From G965222505 sp965222505 (GTDB lineage Bacteria; Bacteroidota; Rhodothermia; Rhodothermales; DATKEJ01), in the NCBI GenBank assembly GCA_965222505.1, contig OZ244956.1, positions 1,922,001 to 1,986,000 of the forward strand: a stretch of DNA of 64,000 nt, in the 5' to 3' direction. Position numbers and translations under genes: made by a program. The notes beneath the pieces are model-generated. The model saw nothing but the letters and a program-made list of their open reading frames with translations. It did no database searches and had not been told where the DNA came from. Every line of letters begins with the position of its first letter. Position 1 is the stretch's first letter. Of the stretch, positions 43,726 through 52,650 are shown piece by piece.

Positions 43726-43834
43726 ATTTATGATTTGTGATTGATGATTTGTGATTTACTTCGTTAGTCACTCCGCTCGTTTGTGATTTCTTTCTCCCAA
43801 TCACCAATCACCGATCACAAATTACCAATCACCA
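43726..43834. repeat. Heptamer-period inverted array (ATTTGTG/AATCACC words)
   Basis: Left arm 43726-43758: ATTTATG, ATTTGTG, ATTGATG, ATTTGTG, ATTTA. Right arm 43799-43833: AATCACC, AATCACC, GATCACA, AATTACC, AATCACC. A 40-base spacer separates them. The right arm covers the last four codons and the stop of hisS (43822-43836); the left arm begins five bases from the lgt start. Confidence 0.85.
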
Positions 43835-45120
43835 TTAGAAAGGGTTTCGAGGAGGGTATCGAAGGGTACGTCTTCTTGTGTACCGGTGTCCATGTGTTTG
43901 AGAACGGCCTGCTGGCGTTTCAGTTCATCCTCACCGATGATCAGGACGCATGGGGCCTGTTGCCGGTTGGCTTCGCGCATCTGGGCTTTCATGGACCGCC
44001 CCTTGAGATCAAAAGCGGCCCGCAGGCCAGCGCGGCGCAGGGTTTGGGCCTGGGTGAATACCCAGGTGGCAGCTTCATCCCCGAGGGCCACCAGAAACAC
44101 ATCGGGGCCGGGTTGCTGCGGTAGTTCGGTCCCTTTGGCATCCAGCGCCAGAAACAACCGCTCGATGCCCGCTGCAAAGCCAATGGCTGGGACTGGCTGT
44201 TTACTGCCAATCTCCCGGGCCAGCAAATCGTAACGCCCGCCACCGGCTAATGCACTTTGTGCGCCCAGGTCCCCACTAATGAGTTCAAATGTGGTTCGGG
44301 TGTAATAATCGAGCCCGCGCACCAGGAAAGGGTCTTCGACGTACGCGACCTCCAGGCCGTCCAGCAAGCGTTTGACCTCGGTATAGTGGACCAGATCGTC
44401 GGCATCAACGAATTCTATGAGGCGCGGGGCTTGCGTGACCAGCGCCTGTTCGGCTTCGTTTTTGGTGTCGAGGATGCGCAGTGGATTTTTCTCCAGCCGC
44501 TGCCGACTCGCTTCAGAGAGTTTGTCGGCGTGGGGTGCGAAATAATCCCGCAGGGCCTGCCGATACATTTGCCGGCTTTCCGGGTTACCGAGGGTGTTGA
44601 GGCGCAGGGTCATTTCGGTGATGCCGAACGCCTCATAAACCGCCATCATCAACGCAATGGCTTCGGCATCGGCACGGGCTTCGGTACTGCCAATGACTTC
44701 AGCCCCGAACTGGTGAAACTGCCGGTACCGCCCCTTCTGTGGGCGCTCGGCCCGGAAGCAGGGGCCAATGTAGTACAGCCGTTGTACCCCACCCTGTTGG
44801 GCCAGATGGTGTTGCAGATAGGACCGCATGACCGGAGCCGTTACCTCGGGCCGCAGGACGTAGTCTTCCTTGCCCCGTGTAAAGGCAAACATCTCCTTCG
44901 ATACAATGTCCGTGAGTTGGCCGATCCCTCGGGCAATGAGGGCCGTTGGCTCAAAAATCGGGGTACGGATTTCGGCAAAGCCGAACCGGTGCATGACGTC
45001 CCGGAGGGTGCGTTCAACGAACTGCCAACCGGCACTTCCAGCAATCAGGGAGCCGTCCACGGTATACGACTTCGGCAGGACGTCGAACGTCCCTTTGATA
45101 TTTCTAAAGGATTGACTCAA
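43822..45120 (-). CDS. hisS: Histidyl-tRNA synthetase
   Basis: 432 residues, a normal length for class II HisRS. Visible: KGTFDVLPKSY at the N-terminus, motif 2 YIGPCFRAERPQKGRYRQFHQFGAE near 115-140, the histidine-specific loops LVRGLDYYTRTTFEL near 260 and AGGGRYD near 288, motif 3 PAIGFAAGIERLFLAL near 305, and an anticodon-binding domain at the C-terminus. The final residues NGDW and the stop are encoded by a heptamer array, so the terminus is probably not ancestral. It lies 31 bases after the PTS IIA gene. Confidence 0.96.
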   Translation of the reverse strand: MSQSFRNIKGTFDVLPKSYTVDGSLIAGSAGWQFVERTLRDVMHRFGFAEIRTPIFEPTALIARGIGQLTDIVSKEMFAFTRGKEDYVLRPEVTAPVMRSYLQHHLAQQGGVQRLYYIGPCFRAERPQKGRYRQFHQFGAEVIGSTEARADAEAIALMMAVYEAFGITEMTLRLNTLGNPESRQMYRQALRDYFAPHADKLSEASRQRLEKNPLRILDTKNEAEQALVTQAPRLIEFVDADDLVHYTEVKRLLDGLEVAYVEDPFLVRGLDYYTRTTFELISGDLGAQSALAGGGRYDLLAREIGSKQPVPAIGFAAGIERLFLALDAKGTELPQQPGPDVFLVALGDEAATWVFTQAQTLRRAGLRAAFDLKGRSMKAQMREANRQQAPCVLIIGEDELKRQQAVLKHMDTGTQEDVPFDTLLETLSNGDW

Positions 45121-45151
45121 GGGGGCTTAGCGGGAATAATCGGCGGGACCA

Positions 45152-45616
45152 TCAGCCGCCAAAGGCGGCGAGCACATCTTCAGGCATCTGGGCATTCAGC
45201 AGTTGATGCTGCACACGCACGTTGCTCAACACGCGGGAGACCCGGCCCAGGAGCCGGATGTGTTGCCCTGGGGAATGGGCGGGGCTTACCAGCAGGAACA
45301 CCAACCGGACCGGCTCGCCGTCGAGGGCTTCAAAATCTATCGGTTCGGCGGTAACGGCAAAAGCAACCAGCGTATCCTCTACCGCATCGACTTTTGCGTG
45401 TGGCAGGGCTACACCGTGGCCGATGCCGGTAGACATCCGGGCTTCGCGCTCCAGCACCGCTTTGCGAACCCGTTCCAGGTCTTTTACGGCGGGATGCCCG
45501 GCCAGCAGATCAATGGTGTGATTGATGACACTTGCCTTCCCCGCCCCCGGTAAACCGACCTGAATAAGCGCTGGGCTAAGCAGAGACTGAAGCGATATGA
45601 CAGGTGTTTGAACCAT
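45152..45616 (-). CDS. PTS EIIA protein, PtsN-like
   Basis: 154 residues, a single EIIA domain of the fructose/nitrogen type. The phosphorylated histidine is His73 in GIGHGVALPHAKV. VRLVFLLVSPAHSPGQHIRLLGRVSRVL follows, as in PtsN. No permease domains are near, so a regulatory role is more likely than sugar uptake. It lies between rluD and hisS in the minus-strand cluster; a GCTATATTAG promoter-like word lies upstream. Confidence 0.87.
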   Translation of the reverse strand: MVQTPVISLQSLLSPALIQVGLPGAGKASVINHTIDLLAGHPAVKDLERVRKAVLEREARMSTGIGHGVALPHAKVDAVEDTLVAFAVTAEPIDFEALDGEPVRLVFLLVSPAHSPGQHIRLLGRVSRVLSNVRVQHQLLNAQMPEDVLAAFGG

Positions 45617-45673
45617 GACATTCGATGAAGGGCTGCTAATATAGCCCTCACACCCTTGCCGGAACTGTGAGCT

Positions 45674-46756
45674 TTATGCGATTTCACCCCGAAGCCGGTC
45701 CAAAACCATTTGCATATCTGCCGGAAGTTCGGCTTCAAAGTCCAGCACCTCACCGGATTCCGGATGCCGAAACCCGAGGGTATACGCATGCAACGCCTGA
45801 CGCGGCAGGACCTTGAATAGATTGGCATACATCGCCTTGCGTCGTCCCGACACCAAACCATACCGAATCACCTGCCCTCCATACGTCGGATCACCAAAAA
45901 TCGGATGGCCGAGGTGCTGCGCATGCACCCGTATCTGATGCGTCCGCCCGGTCTCCAGCCGAAATTCAACCCGTGCGGCATGGTGCAACCGCTCCAGCGT
46001 CCGGTAATGGGTAACGGCGTGCTTCCCCTTGCCTTTGGGTACAACGGCCATACGCTTCCGGTCGCGGGGGTTCCGCCCCAGTTGGGTTTCGATACGGCCC
46101 TCGGCGGGGTCGGGATGACCCCATACGACGGCCTGGTACCGGCGGTGGATGGTGCGGTGGTAAAATTGGCGGCTCAGGTGAACGTGGGCAGCGTTGGTTT
46201 TGGCGACCACCATCAGGCCGGTGGTGTCCTTGTCCAACCGATGCACCAGGCCGGGGCGGATCGTCGGGTCTCCTTCGTAGCGGGGTACGGCCTGAACCGT
46301 GGACAGGCCCAGGTCCTTAGGGTCATCATCCAGGTGAAGTGGACCGGCTCCCACATGATGCAGCAGGGCGTTGACGAGGGTACCGGTACGGTTGCCATAG
46401 GCGGGGTGCACCACCATCCCTGCGGGTTTGTTGAGCACGATCAAGTGATCATCCTCGTATCGAATGTCGAGGGGAATAGCTTCCGGCCGGGCTTCGATGG
46501 GGGGCGGACGCATCATCCGGCAGATGAGTTCATCGCCGGGTTGTACGATGTAGGCCGGTTTCTTCAGGATGCGCCCATTGACCGTTACCCGGCCTTCCTT
46601 GATGCCGCGTTGCACCTTGGTACGGGTTGCGTTGGGCAGGAAGCGGGTCAGGTATTGATCCAACCGGGTATCGGCGTGCTGGCCGGGGGGCACGTTGAGG
46701 GTCAGGATCGTCTCGACCTTATCTGGTTCTTTGGATGTTGTGGATGGGCCGGTCAT
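45674..46756 (-). CDS. rluD: RluD-type pseudouridine synthase with S4 domain
   Basis: 360 residues. An N-terminal S4 RNA-binding domain (about 30-85: RLDQYLTRFLPNATRTKVQRGI) is followed by a catalytic domain with Asp175 in GLVHRLDKDTTG, preceded by LIVLNKPAGMVVHPAYG. LETGRTHQIRVHAQHLGHPIFGD near 270 completes the fold. The layout is that of RluD, which modifies helix 69 of 23S rRNA; the exact target is inferred. The start overlaps the aminotransferase by four bases. Confidence 0.92.
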   Translation of the reverse strand: MTGPSTTSKEPDKVETILTLNVPPGQHADTRLDQYLTRFLPNATRTKVQRGIKEGRVTVNGRILKKPAYIVQPGDELICRMMRPPPIEARPEAIPLDIRYEDDHLIVLNKPAGMVVHPAYGNRTGTLVNALLHHVGAGPLHLDDDPKDLGLSTVQAVPRYEGDPTIRPGLVHRLDKDTTGLMVVAKTNAAHVHLSRQFYHRTIHRRYQAVVWGHPDPAEGRIETQLGRNPRDRKRMAVVPKGKGKHAVTHYRTLERLHHAARVEFRLETGRTHQIRVHAQHLGHPIFGDPTYGGQVIRYGLVSGRRKAMYANLFKVLPRQALHAYTLGFRHPESGEVLDFEAELPADMQMVLDRLRGEIA

Positions 46757-47898
46757 GCGCCTCCAGTCTTATAGGCTGCCACCCGTTCGAGCGTCTGGTG
46801 GATTTCGTTGAGGGTGTTGTAGTACGTTGGGGCAAAGCGCACCATGCGGTTGCGCACGGCCACCACAATCTTATGGTCATCGAGATACTTGTACAGCCCT
46901 TCTGGATCGGGATGGTGGACGGTCACGATGCCGGAGGCATGGGCTGGATCGTCTGTGCCGTAGCGTTCCAGACCCAGGTCGGCGAGGCCGTCGGCGAGTG
47001 CCCGATTCAGGCGCAGGATGTGATGTTCGCACCACGTCGGGCCGGTGTTCAGGTAGAGGCTGAGTGCGGCATTGAGGGCCGCAATACCCATCGCGTTGGT
47101 GGTGCCCAGTTCGTACCGGCGGGCATCTGGGTGAAAGTTCAGTTTGTAGTCGTAGAACCGATCCCAATCCACGGGACCATGCAGCCAGCCCGCCAGAACG
47201 GGCGTGAGTTGTTCCTGGAGGGCTTCGGTCAGGTAGAGCAGCCCCATACCTTGCACGCCCAGCAGCCACTTGTGCGTCCCCGAGGCCAGGAAGTCGATCC
47301 CGCAGGCTTCCACCCCGCCGGGGATTTCGAACGCGCCGAGCCCCTGAATAGCGTCCACCGAAAACAGTACCCCCCGATCCTTGCACAACCGTCCCATAGC
47401 CGCCAGGTCAGTCCGAAAACCGGAGAGGAATTGCACCCAACTCAGGCTCAGCAACCGGGTGCGCGGGGTGAGGGCTTGTTCAATGGCCTCAAGGGTCACC
47501 ACGCCGCCCTGGTGCGGGATCAAGTCGATTTCTACCCCCAACCGTTCGAGGTTCATGAACGGGTAGACGTTGGTGGGAAATTCGCATCCCGGCAGGGCAA
47601 TGCGGTCGCCCGGCTGCCAATCCAGTCCGCAGGCCAACACGTTGAGGGCGTAGGATGTATTGGGCGAAAAGCCGACGCGGTCGATGGTGGTGCCCAGCAC
47701 CCGTGCGAGCTGGGCGCGGGTCCCCTCAATGGTATGCTGAAAGACGAAGTAGTTTTCGATCAACGCGCCATGCCGTTGGGCCAGAAATGCCTTTACCGCC
47801 TGTGCAACAGGTTGGCTCAGTGGCCCTGTGGCAGCATGGTTGAGGTAAATGGTATGTTCGGTGTGCGGAAAGTGGCTCCGCAAGGTAGGCAGGTGCAT
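46753..47898 (-). CDS. Class V aminotransferase (cysteine desulfurase/isopenicillin-epimerase-like)
   Basis: 381 residues. PLP-lysine Lys210 (SGTHKWLLG), Asp182 and Gln185 (VDAIQGLG), and YLNHAATGPLS at the N-terminus mark the class V fold. The cysteine needed for desulfuration is not evident at the usual place, so the reaction is uncertain. It begins one base before the yqgE stop region and overlaps rluD by four bases, so it sits inside a tight cluster. Confidence 0.82.
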   Translation of the reverse strand: MHLPTLRSHFPHTEHTIYLNHAATGPLSQPVAQAVKAFLAQRHGALIENYFVFQHTIEGTRAQLARVLGTTIDRVGFSPNTSYALNVLACGLDWQPGDRIALPGCEFPTNVYPFMNLERLGVEIDLIPHQGGVVTLEAIEQALTPRTRLLSLSWVQFLSGFRTDLAAMGRLCKDRGVLFSVDAIQGLGAFEIPGGVEACGIDFLASGTHKWLLGVQGMGLLYLTEALQEQLTPVLAGWLHGPVDWDRFYDYKLNFHPDARRYELGTTNAMGIAALNAALSLYLNTGPTWCEHHILRLNRALADGLADLGLERYGTDDPAHASGIVTVHHPDPEGLYKYLDDHKIVVAVRNRMVRFAPTYYNTLNEIHQTLERVAAYKTGGA

Positions 47899-47899
47899 T

Positions 47900-48466
47900 T
47901 CAGTTCAACCGCGGGTCAGCGGGGAAGTTGGCCAGGATGGCGTACTGTCCGCCCATCCGGCGCAGGACGGTCCGCCACAGTTTGTCCGGTGGGATGTCGA
48001 AAATGAGTGCTGTAGAAGCCGGTGTGAGAAACCAACTGCCTTCTTCGATTTCTTCGGCCAGTTGACCTTCGCCCCACCCGGCATAGCCGGCAAAAAAGCG
48101 CATCTGGGCGGCATCCGTTTCCTGTGCCATCACGAGGGCTTCGACGAGGTCGAGGTCCCCCCCCCAGAACACTTCATCCGGCAACACGGGGATTGCCCCC
48201 GTAACCAGCGCACCGTGGCGGTGGAGGTAATGCAGTGTGTCCACCTGAACCGGCCCACCCCTGCTAATAGGCGCATCAAACCCGGTCAAGGAGGGCATCA
48301 CCTCCTCAACCTGATGTGGCAACTCATCCGTCAGGACCAACCCAAACGAACCGTCCTGGTCGTGCTGGCAAATCAACACGACGGCCCGAAAGAAATTGGG
48401 ATCACCCAACATGGGATGGGCAACCAAAAACTGGCCGGGAGCCGGTGTAACGCTGTTCTTCGACAT
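47900..48466 (-). CDS. yqgE: YqgE/AlgH family protein
   Basis: 188 residues from ATG 48466 (MSKNSVTPAPGQFLVAHPML). The family pattern is clear: DPNFFRAVVLICQHDQDGSFGLVL, GGPVQVDTLHYLH, FWGGDLDLVEALV and RFFAGYAGWGEGQLAEEIEEGSWF. Function in most bacteria is unknown. It is the promoter-proximal gene of the cluster with the aminotransferase and rluD. A CCTATCTTG promoter word lies 33 bases upstream. Confidence 0.93.
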   Translation of the reverse strand: MSKNSVTPAPGQFLVAHPMLGDPNFFRAVVLICQHDQDGSFGLVLTDELPHQVEEVMPSLTGFDAPISRGGPVQVDTLHYLHRHGALVTGAIPVLPDEVFWGGDLDLVEALVMAQETDAAQMRFFAGYAGWGEGQLAEEIEEGSWFLTPASTALIFDIPPDKLWRTVLRRMGGQYAILANFPADPRLN

Positions 48467-48498
48467 AAGCAAACAGGTACGAGGTTTGGTTGAGCAGA

Positions 48499-48507
48499 CA
48501 AGATAGG
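48499..48507 (-). promoter_or_regulatory. Promoter -7-like word CCTATCTTG for yqgE
   Basis: The minus strand reads CCTATCTTG, 32 bases before the yqgE start. The core TATCTTG is identical to that before ldcA and osmC. Confidence 0.5.
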
Positions 48508-48600
48508 CATTGTAATGGACATCCGGGACACCCCGGACGTTCAATTTCAACCACTGCTACCCAATGTACCCTTCCATTTTTGATCAGAATCGGGGGACCA

Positions 48601-48642
48601 AAAAAATGCTGCGCCCTGAGCAGGGCCTCAGGACGCAGCATT
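48601..48642 (-). terminator. Rho-independent terminator of the SdrD-B-like gene
   Basis: On the minus strand, AATGCTGCGTCCTGAG and CTCAGGGCGCAGCATT form a 16-base stem with one mismatch and a six-base loop. A T run follows. It starts 24 bases after the stop codon of the gene at 48667. Confidence 0.9.
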
Positions 48643-48666
48643 AGCTTAATCGGTGGGTATGGGTTC

Positions 48667-50583
48667 TTATTGGACAACCATAACGGGGATGGACTGCACG
48701 AAGTCTGCGCTCTCCAGCCGCACCAGGTACATACCGTCCGTCAGGCCGGAGAAGTCTAAAGCGGCACGATGGAGTACACCGGCGATGGATTGCCCCTCAT
48801 ACAGGGTGGCCACCTCGCGGCCCAGGACATCATACAAGGCCACCCGAACATGCGCCGTGCGCTGCAGGATAAAGGCGACCTTCGAATGGGCTGTAGCAGG
48901 ATTGGGATACGCACTCAGATAGGCATGGCCGGGTGTGGTGACCGAGGCTTCGACCTCGTCCGAGTAGGTAAAGGTGCCATCCAGGTCGATTTGCTTGAGC
49001 CGGAAACGATGAACCCCCGGCTCAAACACGACGTGGCGATACGTGTAAGACTGCGGTTCAACGGTGGTACCATACCCCTCAACCAACGCGATCTCGTGGA
49101 AGGGTGCTTCTTCATAGGCATGTTCAATGGCAAAGCCCAAGTTCTGGACCTCGCTTGTGGTGTGCCACGTCAACACTACGGTATTGCCATCGACCAGGGC
49201 CTGGAAGGTGGTGAGTTCTACAGGCAGGGGGGAGTCGGTAAATGCAAAGTCGAAACGTTGATTCAACTGATTGGCACCCGCTGATCCTGTAAACGTCAGG
49301 TCAGTAGCGGGGGTCAAATCCCCCAGCATGCTTGGCAGGGCGCGGCGTTCTATGCGCTGCAGGATAACGTGAAGCGGTGCCGTCAGGTCTATGATGCTGT
49401 TGGTAATCATCCCTGCGGCGGCAGGAGACACGTTTTCGAGGAAGGCCGAGGTGGGGTCCACCTGCATGGTATAGGTTCCGGGGGTCAGGTTGTAGAAACC
49501 GAACCACCCCCAATTGTCTGTGGTATCGCTTTCCCCGTTATGCGCTCCGCCCGGAGAATCCGTGATGAAAACCTCTATCCCCCCTATACCCGGTTCATCG
49601 ATTTGCTGCACGCCGTCCCCGTCATCAAACCATATGTAATCGCCGGCTGCGGCCAAGCCTGGCGTCGGGGTGGTATATCCAAAGTTGTAAGTGGCACACG
49701 TACTTACAGCAGCTGCTCCTCCAGACTCCGGGGTAGAGGACACCATGTTCAGCAGGGTCCGCTCATTGACATCGACCTCGTACGCACCGTCGGCGATGTT
49801 GAAAACATAATAGCCCGTCTCGGCTGAGATACTGCGTTCCAAAAACGAGCCCGTCTGAAACAGCCCGACTTCGTGTCCATCCAGGCCCACCTCACTACCG
49901 TTCTGTACCCCGTTTCCGTCTTCATCAAAGAAAACACTGCCGTTGATCTGGCCACTGCAGGTTGCGCAATTGGCATCGGGACCTGGCAGTGCATCCGTGC
50001 CAACCGGTACGTTCGCCCCGGCCTTGATCCCGATATCGATGGGGCCTTCGCCCAACTTGCCCTCCGTAACGAAGTAATACCGTTCCACTTCACCATCGTT
50101 GAGCCCTTCGTCGAATTTCACGCCACGTACGCCGGTCCCTGAATCGATGCCGAACTCGGGCGTTCTGCCACCGGGATTACGGCTACCGAAGCCTGGCCCC
50201 CAGGTACCGGCTTCCAACACACAGTCCAAACATCCGCCTATTTCAAAAACCACATGGCTTAGGCTCGGGCTGGACCCCGATTCCACACAATAATACCAGA
50301 TTGAATAATCCGTTTCGGTTCCATCATCGTCATCGTCATCACATCCACAATCGCCACCACCGTCCAGGTCATCATCGTCACAATCGTCGTCACCTAAATC
50401 ATCCCCACCGGGCCATGAGGTTCCATACTCAACCCCTGTAAACCAAACCGTATGATCATCCAGGGTAGCCGATGCAATCCCGGAACAGGATTGCGCAAAC
50501 ACAGGGGCATATTGTGCCGGAAAGAGGATCAATAAAAGAACGCCAAAAATAAATAATAAACGAGCGCGCGTAAGGGTTGTCAT
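48667..50583 (-). CDS. Secreted SdrD-B-like protein with type IX sorting domain
   Basis: 638 residues from ATG 50583, which has GGGAGG seven bases upstream. Signal peptide (ending PVFAQ), then a domain containing an Asp/Cys-rich tract (coded at about 50321-50410). Two SdrD-B-like beta domains follow (INGSVFFDEDGNGVQNGSEVGLDG; GDYIWFDDGDGVQQIDEPGIGG), then a fibronectin-like segment (VDGNTVVLTWHTTSEVQNLG) and the type IX module (AYPNPATAHSKV to VMVVQ). It is probably exposed on the cell surface and calcium-stabilised. A strong terminator follows. Confidence 0.87.
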   Translation of the reverse strand: MTTLTRARLLFIFGVLLLILFPAQYAPVFAQSCSGIASATLDDHTVWFTGVEYGTSWPGGDDLGDDDCDDDDLDGGGDCGCDDDDDDGTETDYSIWYYCVESGSSPSLSHVVFEIGGCLDCVLEAGTWGPGFGSRNPGGRTPEFGIDSGTGVRGVKFDEGLNDGEVERYYFVTEGKLGEGPIDIGIKAGANVPVGTDALPGPDANCATCSGQINGSVFFDEDGNGVQNGSEVGLDGHEVGLFQTGSFLERSISAETGYYVFNIADGAYEVDVNERTLLNMVSSTPESGGAAAVSTCATYNFGYTTPTPGLAAAGDYIWFDDGDGVQQIDEPGIGGIEVFITDSPGGAHNGESDTTDNWGWFGFYNLTPGTYTMQVDPTSAFLENVSPAAAGMITNSIIDLTAPLHVILQRIERRALPSMLGDLTPATDLTFTGSAGANQLNQRFDFAFTDSPLPVELTTFQALVDGNTVVLTWHTTSEVQNLGFAIEHAYEEAPFHEIALVEGYGTTVEPQSYTYRHVVFEPGVHRFRLKQIDLDGTFTYSDEVEASVTTPGHAYLSAYPNPATAHSKVAFILQRTAHVRVALYDVLGREVATLYEGQSIAGVLHRAALDFSGLTDGMYLVRLESADFVQSIPVMVVQ

Positions 50584-51340
50584 AGCAAACCTCCCAAGGA
50601 AAAAAATGAAGAAAAACCACCGTCGCAGCACGCCTACCGAGATGCCTAACACGCCCTGACGATCCGTCCGGAAAGGACACACATACCCACGAACCTATGT
50701 ACTCTGACAAGCTCGATCTGTCCGGTACTGGCTGGCCCCGCTCCGGGCATACGGCGTTACCGTCGCTCGCCGTAGCTAAGGCTACGACTCACGCCGGTGC
50801 CTTGTCTGCCCAAATCGTTGCTCGGCCATTGACCGAACACTCTGAACTTGGCAGAGTACTCGCCGAGCTTACCTTGGCCGGTCAACAAAATGGAAGGGGT
50901 ACGATATGCCTTTCAGACGGTATAGCCGTCTCAATGGGTGGAACCTAATAAGGGTTCTTTGATTTTGCTGTGCAAAGGTCGAACCAGGCGTTCGTGTAAG
51001 GCGTGCACACAAAAATCCAAAGCGCTGATATTAGGCGGGCACGTTGGTGCGCGAAAAACGGTGATTGGGATGGAAAATAGCCGCTTGGCTAAACCAATGG
51101 TGGACCATGGCACAGTATGCCACGGCAGGGGGAGTAGCCTCTCATAAATGACCTCTCCTTTGTTTGTTAAGATACTCCCAAGATCTTGGTAGATAGATAA
51201 TGTAGGATGCAGGCAATGGGCTGCCGCTAGGTTAGCCCATTGTTTGGCACAGTAGAAGGGGGGTATACAGATACACAGCCCTCCCTAACTTGCGTATGTA
51301 AAATACATCAAAATCATCAACCTGTCAAACTGAATATGCT
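50584..51340. other. 757-base gap without a supported gene
   Basis: Contains a sequence related to the interior of the 29031 MITE-like element (about 50740-50830) and a small hairpin AGACGG-TATAG-CCGTCT (50915-50931). The remainder (50935-51340) shows no recognisable protein fragment, RNA or repeat. Confidence 0.5.
50740..50830. repeat. Possible relict of the 29031-type element
   Basis: CGCCGTAGC and GCTACG arms flanked by GCGTT-like and CACGC..GCCTTG words run in the same order as in the reverse complement of 29031-29191. The terminal inverted repeats are not recognisable, so this is at best a decayed copy. Confidence 0.35.
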
Positions 51341-52516
51341 TCAAAATACAAAGGCATTCACAAGGTCCTGACAAGCACGGGCCAGCACCGGCTCTTCCTT
51401 GGCATAGCAGAACCGAAGAAAGTACCGGCCATCCTCAGGGTCTTCGAAAAAGGCCCGGCCCGGAATGGAGGCCACACCCGCGCTTCGGATCAGGGCTTCG
51501 CAAGCGGCCTGGTCATTCTCAAACCCCTCATGTGTTTGGGCAAACCGTTCAAAATTGGCAAGGATGTAATAGGACCCTTGCGGCCACGACATCTCAAAGC
51601 CGATGGCTTCCAGCGCCTCGCACAACATTTTACGTTTGGTGGTGTAGGCAGCCAGCATCTCGGTGAAATAGGTATCCGGCATAGAAAAAGCCTCGGCCAC
51701 ACCGTATTGCAAAGGAGAGGGCGCACAGATGTAAAACAGATCATTCAGCAGCCCCATCTTGTCGATGATCGGCTGTGGGCCGACGGCGTACCCCAAACGC
51801 CAGCCAGTCATGTTGTAGGTTTTGGAAAACCCCGAGATGGTGATGGTGCGTTCATACGCCCCCGGCAAGGACCCGAGTGAAATATGCGCGTGCCCGTCGT
51901 AGACCATGTATTCGTAAATCTCATCCGTCAGGGCATAGAGGTCGTGTTTTTCCAGCAGGACCAATAGCTGTGTCAGTTCCTGACGCGCCCAGACCTTGCC
52001 GCACGGATTGGCCGGCGTACACACCAGAATGGCTTTGGTCTTTGGGGTAATAGCCGCTTCCAGCGCGTCAAAGTCGATGCCCCAATCGGGCGGCTGCAAC
52101 GTCACGATCCGTTGCGTGACCCCGCACAGCGGTAGCAGGTTGCGGTGATACCCATAGAACGGCTCAAAAAGGATAATCTCGTCTCCGGGCTCAAACAGGG
52201 TAAACATAGCCGTCACAAAGGCCCCGGTTGATCCGGCACTTACCATCACATCATGCCGGGAAGCACAGGGCAACCGGTTGAAGGCTTTGGCCTTTTCGTA
52301 GATGGCCGCTTGCAGTTTGGCAATGCCGGTATAGGCCGTGTAGATCGAATGGTCGTCGTGCACGGCCTGGATGGCACCGGCCTTGATGGCATCGGGCGTG
52401 GGCATATCGCAGATGCCTTGCCCCAGATTGATGCCGTTGACTTCATTGACCAGTTTTGTGATGGAACGGATGCCGCTTTGCATCAGCCCTTCGGTGCGGT
52501 GCGCCAGGGATTTCAT
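51341..52516 (-). CDS. Class I/II aminotransferase
   Basis: 391 residues. PLP-lysine Lys232 (SGFSKTYNMTGWRLGY), Asn170 (PANPCGKV), Asp198 and Tyr201 (DEIYEYMVYDG) and Arg240 are visible. The set resembles aspartate/kynurenine-type aminotransferases. The N-terminal GINLGQGICDMPTP is typical of the kynurenine-oxoglutarate group, but the amino donor cannot be fixed. It is a single gene with a heptamer array starting 29 bases upstream. Confidence 0.88.
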   Translation of the reverse strand: MKSLAHRTEGLMQSGIRSITKLVNEVNGINLGQGICDMPTPDAIKAGAIQAVHDDHSIYTAYTGIAKLQAAIYEKAKAFNRLPCASRHDVMVSAGSTGAFVTAMFTLFEPGDEIILFEPFYGYHRNLLPLCGVTQRIVTLQPPDWGIDFDALEAAITPKTKAILVCTPANPCGKVWARQELTQLLVLLEKHDLYALTDEIYEYMVYDGHAHISLGSLPGAYERTITISGFSKTYNMTGWRLGYAVGPQPIIDKMGLLNDLFYICAPSPLQYGVAEAFSMPDTYFTEMLAAYTTKRKMLCEALEAIGFEMSWPQGSYYILANFERFAQTHEGFENDQAACEALIRSAGVASIPGRAFFEDPEDGRYFLRFCYAKEEPVLARACQDLVNAFVF

Positions 52517-52545
52517 CAGGACAGGGTTGAGGAGTGAATGGAGAT

Positions 52546-52575
52546 GTGCGACGTACTACGTGCGACGTGCGACGT
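52546..52575. repeat. ACGTGCG heptamer array
   Basis: GTGCG, ACGTACT, ACGTGCG, ACGTGCG, ACGT in 7-base register. It shares the word with 1651 and 42762 and lies between the aminotransferase start and the gene debris to the right. Confidence 0.7.
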
Positions 52576-52650
52576 TCCTCGACCCTTCGCCGCCGTGCCC
52601 TGCTGGCCTCCGCTGCCGGCACCCTGGCCCCTGTGGCTTCTGCACAGACG

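Noticed and set aside
43726..43834. CRISPR array
   Set aside because: Units are seven bases in direct contact, vary from one to the next and have no spacers; no cas genes are present.
46735..48006. 423-codon open frame on the plus strand
   Set aside because: Antisense to the class V aminotransferase and the yqgE end; no recognisable domain.
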